Shown piece after piece: positions 20,196 through 29,880 of a stretch of DNA of 64,000 bases (its first letter is position 1; every line of letters begins with the position of its first letter). The translations under genes were made by a program, and so were the position numbers. The stretch is from Bremia lactucae (Eukaryota; Oomycota; Peronosporomycetes; Peronosporales; Peronosporaceae): contig NC_090613.1 of NCBI RefSeq assembly GCF_004359215.1, positions 2,381,192 to 2,445,191 on the forward strand, read 5' to 3'. The notes beneath the pieces are model-generated. The model had not been told where the DNA came from. It saw nothing but the letters and a program-made list of their open reading frames with translations, and searched no databases.

Positions 20196-20731
20196 TGAAG
20201 GCGGGCACGTCTTAATGCGGCCACGCTCTAATTAAGCACACACTCTAGCACAGCGAGGAAGCGGTTTAACCGTCTACTCTCGCGTGCAGTAAAGTTGTTG
20301 TGGTAGGCGCCTTAGCGACCTCACCCAACACACACAAAATACTCTGGTATACGTGTCGTCACGGGAGCGGTAATCCGCCTCATCGTGCGCACTTACCAAG
20401 TAGGAAGTAGTATTCAGACTGCTTTATATTTAATCGTATTAAACATGAATACCTATTTTTACCAATCATATAATGTCATCTCTGTCGATAACGCTAATAT
20501 GCTTTGCTAGCGTATCTTTATAGATATCTCGCATAATGGATGACGCTAGCCGTCATCCCTCCTAATGCTTATGCACCTATGTGCATCACATACACAAGGG
20601 TTGGTCACAAATGTGAAAACACCCGAGTTATGCGTCTAATTACTTTATTTAAGTAATTGACCATCCCCTTAAGTACACTTGGTGTACTTAAGGGGGACTG
20701 CGAAATTATTGACCAACTTTAACCCGTTACA
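20196..20731 (-). repeat. T2 LTR, complete, reversed (~536 bp)
   Basis: Right end at 20731 is the complement of TGTAACGGGTTAAAG, followed by the complementary polypurine tract CCATCCCCCCT. The left end at 20196 (TGAAGGCGGGCACG) is the complement of the LTR 3' end (CGTGCCCGCCTTCA). Matches 53142-53652. Confidence 0.85.
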
Positions 20732-20866
20732 CCATCCCCCCTCAAAGAACGAATTTACATTTTAAATTCGTCAAAGCTGAACGAGGAACTGCGAGCAGCT
20801 TTTTTTACGTGCCGCTAGCTCTCTCAATCACTCTAGCGACCTGAGTTTACATACACGGCGCCAAAG

Positions 20867-22190
20867 ATGCCACCAAAAAAGGGCCATGATGGTGGTTCGT
20901 CTGCGAAGATGCCCATTCAACCTCGCACTAAGCGCACGCGCCGCGTTAACACGACGGCAGCGTCTAATGCCTAAGTCGAAACGCCGACAGCTACTGCTGC
21001 TGTCGCGTAAACGGGGCTTGAGGATCTATCCCACTTTAACAGTAAGGATGTTGATCCGTCGCTCATTGTCGACTACATTGAGACGACAACGTTGCCGTCA
21101 CCTCATAGTAATGATGCGGACAACGAGCTCATGAGGAAGGATAATGACGCTTATTGCCCATCCCCAAACTTCTCTCATGGCTCACAACATGGAGACAGCA
21201 ACATATACGAATGCTGTCTCGTCGTCTGCGCTAACGGCGAGGTGGGTCATTAATGGGAGCGCTGCCCATAAAGGCGCAGCTGCTTCTCCGTATGGTAAAA
21301 CCACATCGCCTTATGCTCAGCCCATTATCCATAATGGTTCTGACATAGAGGATTCCGAGCCTAAAGCTCCGCCGACGACACGTGAACGTGCTCAGTCGGT
21401 GTCACAAGCCATTCGTTTAGAACGTGGCTATGCGACGGGTGGCATATCACTGATACCCCCTCCATCTAAATGGCCTCGTTTGAACGGGCCAAGAGCGTCA
21501 CTCCTAAAGCGCGCTCTTGTAGACGCACATAATTTGTTATGGCGGCTTTAAGTCATGGAAGCGTCAGGGAAAATCGCTAGGGCGTATTTTCCTAATCCCT
21601 GTCGTGTTGCGTTCAAATGAAACGCCCGACCAATACGAGGCGGAATTTACGCGCCGCATTCCACCGCATTCCGATGCGATAAAACAGCTGTCGCAACATT
21701 AATTTCGCCCGCTTGCGTGTGAAAGAAAGCATGGGCGGTACTGAACCCCCTGTTTCTTCTCACTACGCTACTTCTGATAGTTTTTTTGAGACTAGCGGAG
21801 AGGCCTCAGCTGGTGCTCCTTTTTATAGGCAGTCACCAAGCCGGGCACGTCAATACGTAGGGTATCGACCGGTTTACAAGAGGTGAAACTCTTCGAAAAT
21901 CGCTCTACTGGACGAGGATTTGATACTTTTTCCTCACGGAGCAGTAGGCAAGCAACCTTTCAACAAGAAAGCGTTGATTCTCACCCGCACCATCCATCAG
22001 TGCAGGCGGCGCCCGATAGGAGTAGCGACTTCGCCCACCCAATCGCGACTGCCTTACCCGCGTCCGTTCAGTCGCAGGCGGTAAGCGCTGCTAAACGACG
22101 CATTAAGGATCTCGAGGGTCAAGTCTTGCGACTAACCTCGGATCCTCAGGATGTCCGAGCAAAGGCTCGTCAGGGTTTGAGCGCCTAAAA
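20867..22190 (+). pseudogene. T2 antisense ORF, copy 2
   Basis: Starts MPPKKGHDGGSSAKMPIQP, 135 nt from the LTR and opposite to pol. It continues PRTKRTRRVN (a basic, nuclear-signal-like run), an acidic SNDADNELMRKD, GSDIEDSEPKAPPTTRERAQ, and PPPSKWPRLNGPRASLLKR to 21551. After frame changes it ends in a coiled-coil-like segment (SAAKRRIKDLEGQVLRLTSD) at about 22080-22140, opposite the integrase-chromodomain linker. Interrupted by a few stops (for example near 20973 and 21009) and frameshifts. Function unknown. Confidence 0.55.
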
Positions 22191-24757
22191 ACTTGCTTGG
22201 ACCTTCTGGAGTAGATAATACTGAAGGATCCGCGTTACTCGCGTAATTTCCTCGCTCCCCGAGTCATGTTCGTGGCGGAAGGATTCGATCGGCTGATAGT
22301 TTTTCGCCTTCTCCGTCTTCTTCACCCGAACGACGCTCGACTCACAGTCGGCGTCACCATCGGTCTCCTTAGACGGGTGGGGGTATGTGATCTCATTTTT
22401 TGGGATCTACATACCGTTTCAGACGCTCACGTAAATACGGGGTGCGTCTTCATATTCGGGGGAAGGGAAGCCTATATTTTAGGTCATCAACCTCTTGTAC
22501 CACCGTAAAGGGCCCAATGAAACGCGGCAACAACTTCGTAGTACCTCCAGGTAGTACATAAATTGCATTTGAAGTAGGGTAGCCGTACTTAATAGTATTT
22601 TTTCATCCAATCGAAAGCGTTCATTTTTTTTGCGACCATTTCGGTCCGCATGTTCTTTTTGCTTGTCCTGTGCGCTTGCCATCGCGTCACGGACTTCTCG
22701 TGTGATGGCCAATCGCTCATCTACAAAGCTTTGAGCCTCGCTCACGCTTTTAGCATCAAACTCGTATATGACACCGCCGAGAGGTCGGTTATATGACGTA
22801 GTTTTATTGACTACTGCTAGTCTGGCAGGGGCACTAGGGAAAGTTTCTGTCGTTGACATGATACCCTCGCGGTTCATCGTCATAATGACGAAACAATATC
22901 CCTCTTTCGCACCGAGCATAGTGAGAAGCCCGCCTCCACTAAGACTCGGGCTGCGCACAAACGAGACTGGCGTCCGAGGATGGCGCAGTCCGTTAATATA
23001 TTACGGTGCCTTTCCCGTACTGGCTTGGGCACTGTTATTTATAGCGAACTCTACTAAGGGCATTTGTTTGCTCTATTCTTCGGGAGTTGCTTTCGTGCGT
23101 AAGACATCCGCCACGACCCAATTAACACGTTCTGGTTGGCCATCGGTATGAGGATGATCTGCGGTCGACATGTGGAGCTTGCTACCTAGCAGATCAAACA
23201 CATGTCGCCAGAAACTAGACGTAAATCGTGGATCCCGGTCCGATACTATGGACTCGGGCATCCCGCGTCGTCGGTATGCATGATCCAGAAACAAGAGAGC
23301 TGCCTCCTTGCCTGTGATCGATGTTTAACATGGTGCTAAATGCACCATCTTGCTTAGTCTGTCTACAAAGACGACGAGCCCCGTCCGACCCTTGTGCTTG
23401 GGCGGCATGCCAAACATGATGTCTAGACTTACTGACTTACAAGATCTGTTGGAATCGGTAGCGGCTTCAGTGGGGCACTGCTGGGACGGTGCATGCTTAA
23501 TGCACTGACACTGTTGCAAAAGCGAATATAGATGTCAACCCATCTATATAGGTGTGGCCACCAAAATCCCTCTGACACTCGTAAGAATGTCTTTTCACGG
23601 CCGAGATGCCCACCCGATGCATCGAGCTCGTGAAGGATCATCAGCTTGAGATCTGTGTCATGAGGCAGATAGATTCTCAAGGGATCACAAGGTGACAGCT
23701 GATGCCATATAAGGCCATCGAGGTAGCTAAAGCGATTTGGCTTAGCTTTCAGTTTCGACGAAGGGAAACGTTTCGTGCACCGAAGTGATCAGCTCGTCAC
23801 GTGGTATGCCTTCATGGCTGCCAACGTTGACGACTCAACTTGTGCATTAGCACGAGACATATTTTCCTGGTGTCTGACCTTGAAGTCTGATCTGCGCGAT
23901 AATGCGTCATCCAAGACATTCGATTTATCGGCTTGTATTCGACTATGAAATAAAATTTAGAGAAGAGTGTAAGCCATCTTGCCATTCAAAGCAAGGGTGG
24001 GGTGGTTTATTGCGGTCCGCAGCTATACGTGATCAGTATAAACCACAAATGGTTCGGTGCCCAATAGGTGCACTCGAAACTTGACAAGAGCATACTTTAT
24101 TGAAAGTAGCTCTTTGTCATGTACGGGGTAATTCAGCTCCGCGGCTTTTTAAAGCCGGGACTGGTAAGAGATGACACGGTCAACGCCATCGTCATCTTTC
24201 TGCATGAGCGTGCTGCCGATTGCAAATTACTTGCATCGCAGACGATGCTAAAGGGCTTATCCGCGTCTTGCAATGCCAAGACCGATGCCTCTACAAGAGA
24301 TTGCTTCACTGATGTGAAAGCATCTTCTTGATTTTTCATCTAAACCCATTCTGCGTCCTTTTTAAGGAGGTCAGATAATGGTTTAGTTTTCTCAGCACAA
24401 TTATTGCTATATTTATGCAAGTAATTCGCGAGCCCCAGAAATCGGCGCAAATCCTTCACATGCCGTGGGTTTGGCCATTCCTTTACTGATTTTACCTTCT
24501 CTGGGTCTGCTCGTACACCATAGGTACCTACGATGCAGCCCAGCACAGGTATCTCGGGGACCTTATGACGCACTTTTGCAAGTTAATGTATAATTAGGCG
24601 TCCTCCAGAGTCTGCAACACAGCGTCTAAATGACGCTTGTGCGATTCTATTGCGCTCAGCCTGTCCTCGGCCCTACTATGCACGAACACATCGTCAAAGT
24701 AATGGGGCGCGTAGGCACGGTGCTGTCGCATCATGTGAGCCAAGGTAAAGCCATAGT
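21780..24757 (-). pseudogene. pol: T2 pol: RT palm, RNase H, integrase, chromodomain (degenerate)
   Basis: From 24803 down: RT with HYFDDVFVHSRAED (about 24700-24660), the connection (VLGCIVGTYGVRADPEKVKS), and RNase H (PFSIVCDASN near 24230). Then the H2C2 finger region (LHELDASGGHLGREKTF near 23640-23590), and the integrase core (FVDRLSKMVHLAP; MPESIVSDRDPRFTSSFWRH at 23250-23190; STADHPHTDGQPERVN). The C-terminal part (VTREVRDAMASAQDKQKEHA-like) lies at about 22700, followed by a decayed chromodomain at 21850-22010. Both catalytic Asp positions of integrase are visible. The 5' half (gag to RT fingers) is missing: the copy ends at about 24757 against a plus-strand element. Confidence 0.8.
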
Positions 24758-26646
24758 AGATTGGCCGGTTCCTAAGACCAAAAAGATTTGCGTAAGTGGT
24801 CAAGTCCCGCCAATTATTTACACAAAAAAAGCGAAAATTACACTGATATAGCTAGGCCATTATCTAATCTTTTTAAAAAGGATACATATTGGTGTTGAAC
24901 TAGCACGAAGCATATTTGTTTTCAAGCAGTTAAGGATAGTCTTATCCGTGCCTCGATTCTGGCACTACCAAATCCAAATTGGCCTTTCAGTGTCGTCTGT
25001 GACGCATCGGATTTTGCCATTGACAGTGCTCTGTAACTAACAGACGACAATGAAGACAGCTTAAACTGCGAAAAAGAACTACCTAGTTCATGCCAAATAC
25101 TTACTCGCAATGAAGTATGCTCTTGTTAAATTCAGAGTTCATCTGCTAGGCTCTAAGCCGTTTGTGATATATACAGATCACGCGTCGTTACACACTGCGA
25201 CAAAGTCGCCCCATCTCTCACAGAGAATGGCTCGATGGCTTTCATATTCCGCCGGATACGGTTTCGAGGTGAAGTATAAGTCTGGCATTCAGAATGCTTT
25301 GGCTGATGCGTTGTCACGCAGGCCAAATTATGAGCTTTCTCATTTAACGACTATAATGCCGCCTATTACTGAATTAATCCATTCGGGTTACGCCCAGGAT
25401 GAACAGTGTATAGCTCTGCTACGAGCTCTAAAGAGCAAAAAATCGATTTTTATATTGTCGGCACCTAGCGTGAAAGGTTATATCGATTTTCTATCGATAC
25501 CGACCTGTTGCTTTATTGCAAGGATGCTGCGGATACTCCGCGTGTCGCTGTTCCTCATGATGAGGATTTGAAGTATCGAATTCTCTATGAGGCGCACGAT
25601 ACGCCCTTGGTGGTCATCCCGGTAGAGAAAGACTTACGGCTATGTAAGCCAGATTTATTGGTGGTCCAAGCTTACAAATAGGTCAGCACGTACGTTCGCA
25701 CATGCGAAACTTGCGAACGCATTCAACCCTCGGCTCATGCTGCTGCACCACTGGCAATCCCACCGGGCGTTGGGAGTCTATTAGCATGGATTTTGTTTTC
25801 GGCCTACCGAAAGATTCGGCCGATAACACCGGCTTACTGGTCCTTGTTGACCGATTGAGCAAAATGGCTTATTTAGCGGCTGTGCCGGATAGCTGTTCAT
25901 CGATTGCGTGTTTCGACAACACGGTTTGCCTGTGGCAATTGCCTTCGATCGGACCCTCAGAAAATCGACTTCCAGAAATTACCCTCGTTTCGCGGGTAAT
26001 TTCTAGAAGTCGATTTTCTGAGGGCTTGGCACCAGATTGAACATGTCTACCGCGGACCATCCGCAGACCGATGGTCAAATTCAACGTGTCAATCGCGTCA
26101 TTAAAGCCGTTTTACGCATTGTGTACCAACGCGCTGGAGCTCAATGCTCCCAGTTGTGAGATTTGCGTCAGCTAACGCTGTCAATCCATCTAAAGGCTAC
26201 ACTCCGTTCTATGTCGACGGTCTCGCCCACCCACGCGTTCCGTTAACGATACCACTGCGTGGCTCAGGGCTTGGTGTGAAAGAATTAGCCGATAGGCTTG
26301 CTGATATCAGCCTTGTTACCATTCGTAAACAAGTAAGCGAGTTTCTTGCGACACGATTTAGTGTCTTAAGACATGTACGTGACACGATGGCTGATAGCCA
26401 ATACAAACAGAAATACATGCAGATGCCAAAGAGAGAAGCTGTATTAATTCTTATGCGGTCGGAGACCGAGTTTGTAAACGCTAAAAATCTTCCTGCCGAC
26501 TTGAATTCCATGGTCTTCAAAACCAAATTGCACCCGCGCTTTGAACCATCTACGGTCGTCGCCAAGAAGGGCATATCTTACACGCTATACATTTCTAGTA
26601 AGCTGCGTACACACCCAGTGTTCTACGTCGGCTTGCTTAAGCCATA
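24758..26646 (+). pseudogene. pol: T3-type Gypsy pol: RT thumb, RNase H, integrase
   Basis: Starts inside the RT connection (DWPVPKTKK), then RNase H (FVIYTDHASLHTATKSPHLS at 25160-25220; IQNALADALSRRPNY). The integrase finger region and core follow (WESISMDFVFGLPKDSADN, LVLVDRLSKMAYLAAVPDS at 25760-25890; STADHPQTDGQ at 26045). The integrase C-terminus ends LRTHPVFYVGLLKP at 26640. The second catalytic Asp region is disrupted by an inverted duplication at 25954-26024. The 144-codon stretch 26144-26640 is otherwise open. Its 3' LTR is at 28073. Confidence 0.8.
25954..26024. repeat. 31-bp inverted duplication inside integrase
   Basis: Arms 25954-25984 and 25994-26024 are inverse copies with one mismatch around a 9-nt centre (TCGTTTCGC). 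The right arm reads through into normal integrase sequence. The left arm is an extra, inverted copy that breaks the frame. Confidence 0.9.
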
Positions 26647-27962
26647 GCAGAACCCTCCCACGTAGACTTGGAGGCGCTTGCGCGAAAAAGACGGCCGTGC
26701 CGCAGACTGCTGCATCTGCACCAGGATGTCCAGCTGACCCTCTAAACGAGGTTGCTGATGTGCCAGCATTGAAAGTCGGTTTTGAATCGCCTCAAAAGAG
26801 CCCTCAACCCGAGCAAGGCCCTCGCGAAGAATTAGCACCTCGTACTTTAGATTATCAAATGCTTTCATCGAGATTTCGGCCCCCTCTCGCAATGCTTGAT
26901 GCGCGAGAGAGCCTTCAGTTTTACGTGAGGAAATTTCTAAAGCGACGCCGTCGTAAGGGTCAATACCAGTTTTTGGTTAAGTGGCTGGGGGGTACCAGCC
27001 ACTTCACTCTTCTGAAAACTCTTGGAAGTTTGAGGTACCTCTTCGGCAAGATTGCCGTATGCTGTTGACGTTGTTAAGCGCCAAGACCAGGGTCAACTTG
27101 CGTCAAACGATGCTTCCCCGCCGCTAGAATTGGGAATAGGTGGATCTATAGCCTCAGCGCGGCTTCGATCCATGGTTGCACGGTCAACATAAGCACTGAA
27201 AACATGGCTAGACCTATCCTCGTTTTATAGCATAAACGGCGAGCGTAAATGGTCTTTGGCCTTAAGATTGGCAAAATCAAAGCGAAGCTTTCGTACGAAC
27301 ATCAGCCACATCCGCAGACTTTCTAATATTCCGAATATTGCGGAGGCGACGGGCCCGATGGACCCAGCTCTCAAACGAAGCGTCGTTTTCGCTTTTTGAT
27401 ACGTTTAGAAACAAAACGATTGGAATTTCCCTCATTGAGGTCACCGAAGCCCTACGGCCCTGATCACGCAAACACGTGAGATGCTGACCTCGCGTCATTA
27501 CCTTGGGCGTAAGGTGTCGCTCATGCAAGCGTCGCGCGCAGCGAGCTCCTCTGGCGTCCTCGTCGTGAATCCAGATGTCCAAGTGGCCAAGCTGCGACGC
27601 GTGATCTATTTGAGACGCTTTCCACACTTAGTGGAGTGAATCGGTAGTCACAATGAGCTTTTGGTTTCGCTAGCTCTGCAGCTCGACCACGAGCTTCTTC
27701 CTCTATGAGGATTGCTCGCTCTTGCTCTCCATCGAGCGGATTCGTGATAATATTGAACTCAGGGTCCGGCGTCCGGTGTAATGTCCTCGACAACACGTTC
27801 TGGGAACGTAATCGGAGCCCGACGGGACTCGCTTACATGCCGAGGCGTATATGAGCAAGGCTCTTCTGCCTCTTCATCCGATGGAGTGTGACTTATATAG
27901 TCTACCTGCAATTCGTCGTCCCGGGAGTAGCTAGGAGTCGGTTACTCACGCTTTGTTGTCAT
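26623..27962 (-). pseudogene. Antisense ORF of the T3-type element
   Basis: On the minus strand an ATG at 27962, 111 nt from the 3' LTR at 28073, opens MTTKRE, one stop, then in the same frame PTPSYSRDDELQVDYISHTP, SDEEAEEPCSYTPRHVSESR and RAPITFPERVVEDITPDAGP. After a shift, PEFNIITNPLDGEQERAILI and EEEARGRAAELAKPKAHCDY follow. Another shift leads to a 116-codon frame ending ADVRTKASL (27277), and finally a coiled coil (FEAIQNRLSMLAHQQPRLEG, QLDILVQMQQS) that stops at 26623. It is acidic at the N-terminal side and has no recognised domain. It is the least damaged of the antisense frames and the strongest case that they were coding. Confidence 0.6.
26647..27080 (+). pseudogene. Linker and chromodomain of the T3-type element
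   Basis: After the stop at 26644 the plus frame continues through a Pro/Ala-rich linker. It reaches a chromodomain near 26920-27060: SLQFYVRKFLKRRRRKGQYQ, FLVKWLGG, and after a shift ENSWKFEVPLRQ. The chromodomain is less conserved than those of T1 and T2 and frameshifted in the Trp box. Confidence 0.65.
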
Positions 27963-28072
27963 TAGACAAAAGAATGCAAAACACAACCAAACATTTAGTT
28001 GCTTTATTACAACATCAAAGAGGAAATGAAGCGAATGTTGTCACTAGGTGTCAGCAGTCTGATGGGAAGGGT

Positions 28073-28531
28073 GTAATAAGGCACACGTCGGTTGGTGAAC
28101 CATTGTTGTGGTACATTTACTTAGAAGTAAATTACCCTTTTGTTCTTAAAAATTAGATAATGAATCAAATCCCATTTATTATGGGTTATACCTGGCAGCC
28201 GCCAGGTATAAATCTGGCGGCCGAAATCTTTTTTAAATTAGCTAGGGTAAGGTTTTAGATTTAAATAAAGTAAATAAATTTCAGTTCCCCTTTTGATCTT
28301 TAAGCGTCTAGTGCCTTTTTAAGACTTGAGCATTGATCTGTGAGAGATGAAAGCCTTTCTAAGGCTCGTACTCTCGGGCACTAGTTGTCAATTGGTTTAA
28401 CGACCTTTGAATCCTTTGAACAAGAATACACTCAGCTTTAATAGCTTGTACGACCCTCTGACCGCTTAGTTCTATAGAGCTAAGAGACTATTTGAGTCTG
28501 TAAGTCTTCGTCTGGCTTAAGGAGCGAGGTA
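28073..28531 (+). repeat. T3 3' LTR (about 459 bp, 3' end clipped)
   Basis: The purine-rich GATGGGAAGGG (28061-28071) precedes TGTAATAAGGCACACGTCGG. The body contains the inverted repeat CTGGCAGCCGCCAG and ends GCGAGGTAGCTCCGCT, just short of the normal ACA. Matches 54541-55259. Confidence 0.75.
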
Positions 28532-28735
28532 GCTCCGCTCTTTCCTTAAGAATGAATCGCTACTCATTAGAGCGGTGTAACGAGGCACATTTTGCTCGTA
28601 TTGACAACAGTACACGGTCTCACCAAAAAAATTTAAGCACACTCGCGGTTTGGTTTCTCGACCGCCTTCGTGGCAATAATCCGTAACTACATGAGAGGAC
28701 GACAGCACATTTTTTGTCAATGGAGACCTCTCGAC
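28532..28735 (+). repeat. T4-like LTR debris
   Basis: AATGAATCGCTACTCATTAG followed by TGTAACGAGGCACATTTTGC matches the LTR debris at 42955-43010. The remainder to 28735 has no recognisable structure. Confidence 0.5.
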
Positions 28736-28903
28736 ACCCCAGCCTGCGGGATAAATAGATATAATGGCCTATACCTATTTTTGGATAAGATTTCTGAACA
28801 TTACTATTTAAAGTAATATCTCCAAATATTATCTAATTTTTAGATAATATATTAATTAACAACCTTTAAGTGTTAATTTCACGTAACGATACACCCCGTT
28901 ACA
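28736..28903 (-). repeat. T1 LTR fragment, reversed
   Basis: The 5' third of a T1 LTR on the minus strand; its start (complement ACACCCCGTTACA) is at 28903. It closely matches the LTR at 62816 in the region GGATAAATAGATATAATGG. Confidence 0.8.
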
Positions 28904-29081
28904 CTAGCTAATTTAAAATAGATGTTGGCCGCCAGTTTTATATCTGGCGGCGACCACATTTGTTACCCATAATAAATGAGATTTAAGTAACTAACTATTT
29001 TGAGTTAGATAAAAGGGTATTTTACCCATAAAGTAAATGTACCACAACAACGGGTCTCCAATCGATGTTTGCCCCATTACA
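28904..29081 (-). repeat. T3 LTR fragment, reversed
   Basis: The LTR start (complement GCCCCATTACA) is at 29081 and homology runs to 28904, where the T1 piece begins. Shares the CCATTTATTATGGGT block and the CTGGCGG palindrome with 28073-28250. Confidence 0.75.
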
Positions 29082-29661
29082 TTGTGTAATGTTACGTGGG
29101 TATTTGACTTGATGTAAGATATATGTAATTTCCACTTTGATCCTCAGCTGAAACTAGACTGATAAAGTGCCTTTGTAAAATTAAGGCTATTCTTACAGAT
29201 CATCGCTCTTCAAACAATTGAATTGATTATACTCCATCGGCTAATTTTAATAATGTCCCATGTCATCATCCAATCATTCAAGCATAATTTAGAGGAGAGG
29301 CAAAACAAGATGATAAGTTTTAACTATTTAGTACGAAACAATCCCTGCAAAACTTGCTTATTTCGCCTAGGCCCAATATCTACAAATCGAAAATTTCATT
29401 TGTAGCCCTCTACAAAACCGAGTATTATTACTACGTGGAGCTCAAAGATTACACGTCACACCATTTGGACAGCAGTATCAGATTCGTTGTCGTCACGGCT
29501 ACCGCTTTTCAGAGGTTCGCAACTGTGTCCGCCTGGCTTGTCCCAGAAACAAAAGACGTGTCGTTTTCGCGCAATTCTGTCATTTAGCTGTGAAGGGTGG
29601 TTGGTCGTTCGAATCATGTGACGTGTGGATTTTGCAGATTACGGTACGACCGTAGCCTACT
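29082..29661. other. Unassigned spacer before the complete Copia
   Basis: No recognisable gene, LTR end or RNA. A 77-codon frame (29354-29587) has no recognised similarity. The sequence resumes at 34215 after the Copia insertion, directly in LINE sequence, so the right flank at least was transposon already. Confidence 0.4.
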
Positions 29662-29666
29662 GTATT

Positions 29667-29866
29667 TGTTGAAGGTGGAACATCAGGCGACGGTTCGTTG
29701 TCGTGCTGATGTGGCGGTTACTGTCGTGAATGACACAAGAAGAAGAGCAAGCGAAGCTGTTACATTTAAGTACGTTACATGTATGAGGGTTTTATAAGAA
29801 CGAATTTACTTTTCCATTTTCCCTACACGAAGACATTCTAACGCAGTGTGTTGTCATACCCCACCA
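29667..29866 (+). repeat. Copia 5' LTR
   Basis: TGTTGAAGGTGGAAC to CATACCCCACCA. The primer-binding site follows without a gap. Confidence 0.9.
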
Positions 29867-29880
29867 GGTTATGAGCCCAA
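29867..29880 (+). promoter_or_regulatory. Copia primer-binding site, overlapping the gag ATG
   Basis: GGTTATGAGCCCAA is complementary to the anticodon stem-loop of initiator tRNA-Met (GGGCTCATAACC, anticodon CAT). This is the kind of internal half-tRNA primer known from Drosophila copia. The ATG of gag (29871) lies inside it. Confidence 0.75.

Noticed and set aside
22266..22508. Open frame with hydrophobic LIVFRLLRLLHPND-like sequence, also at 51370-51729
   Set aside because: It could be a membrane peptide, but it is the complement of the charged integrase-chromodomain linker in two copies; it may only extend the antisense ORF. Not listed as a separate gene.
28195..28226. Palindrome CTGGCAGCCGCCAG / CTGGCGG as the end of a DNA transposon
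   Set aside because: It is present inside each T3 LTR copy (also 28930-28960 and 54910-54925), so it is part of the LTR.
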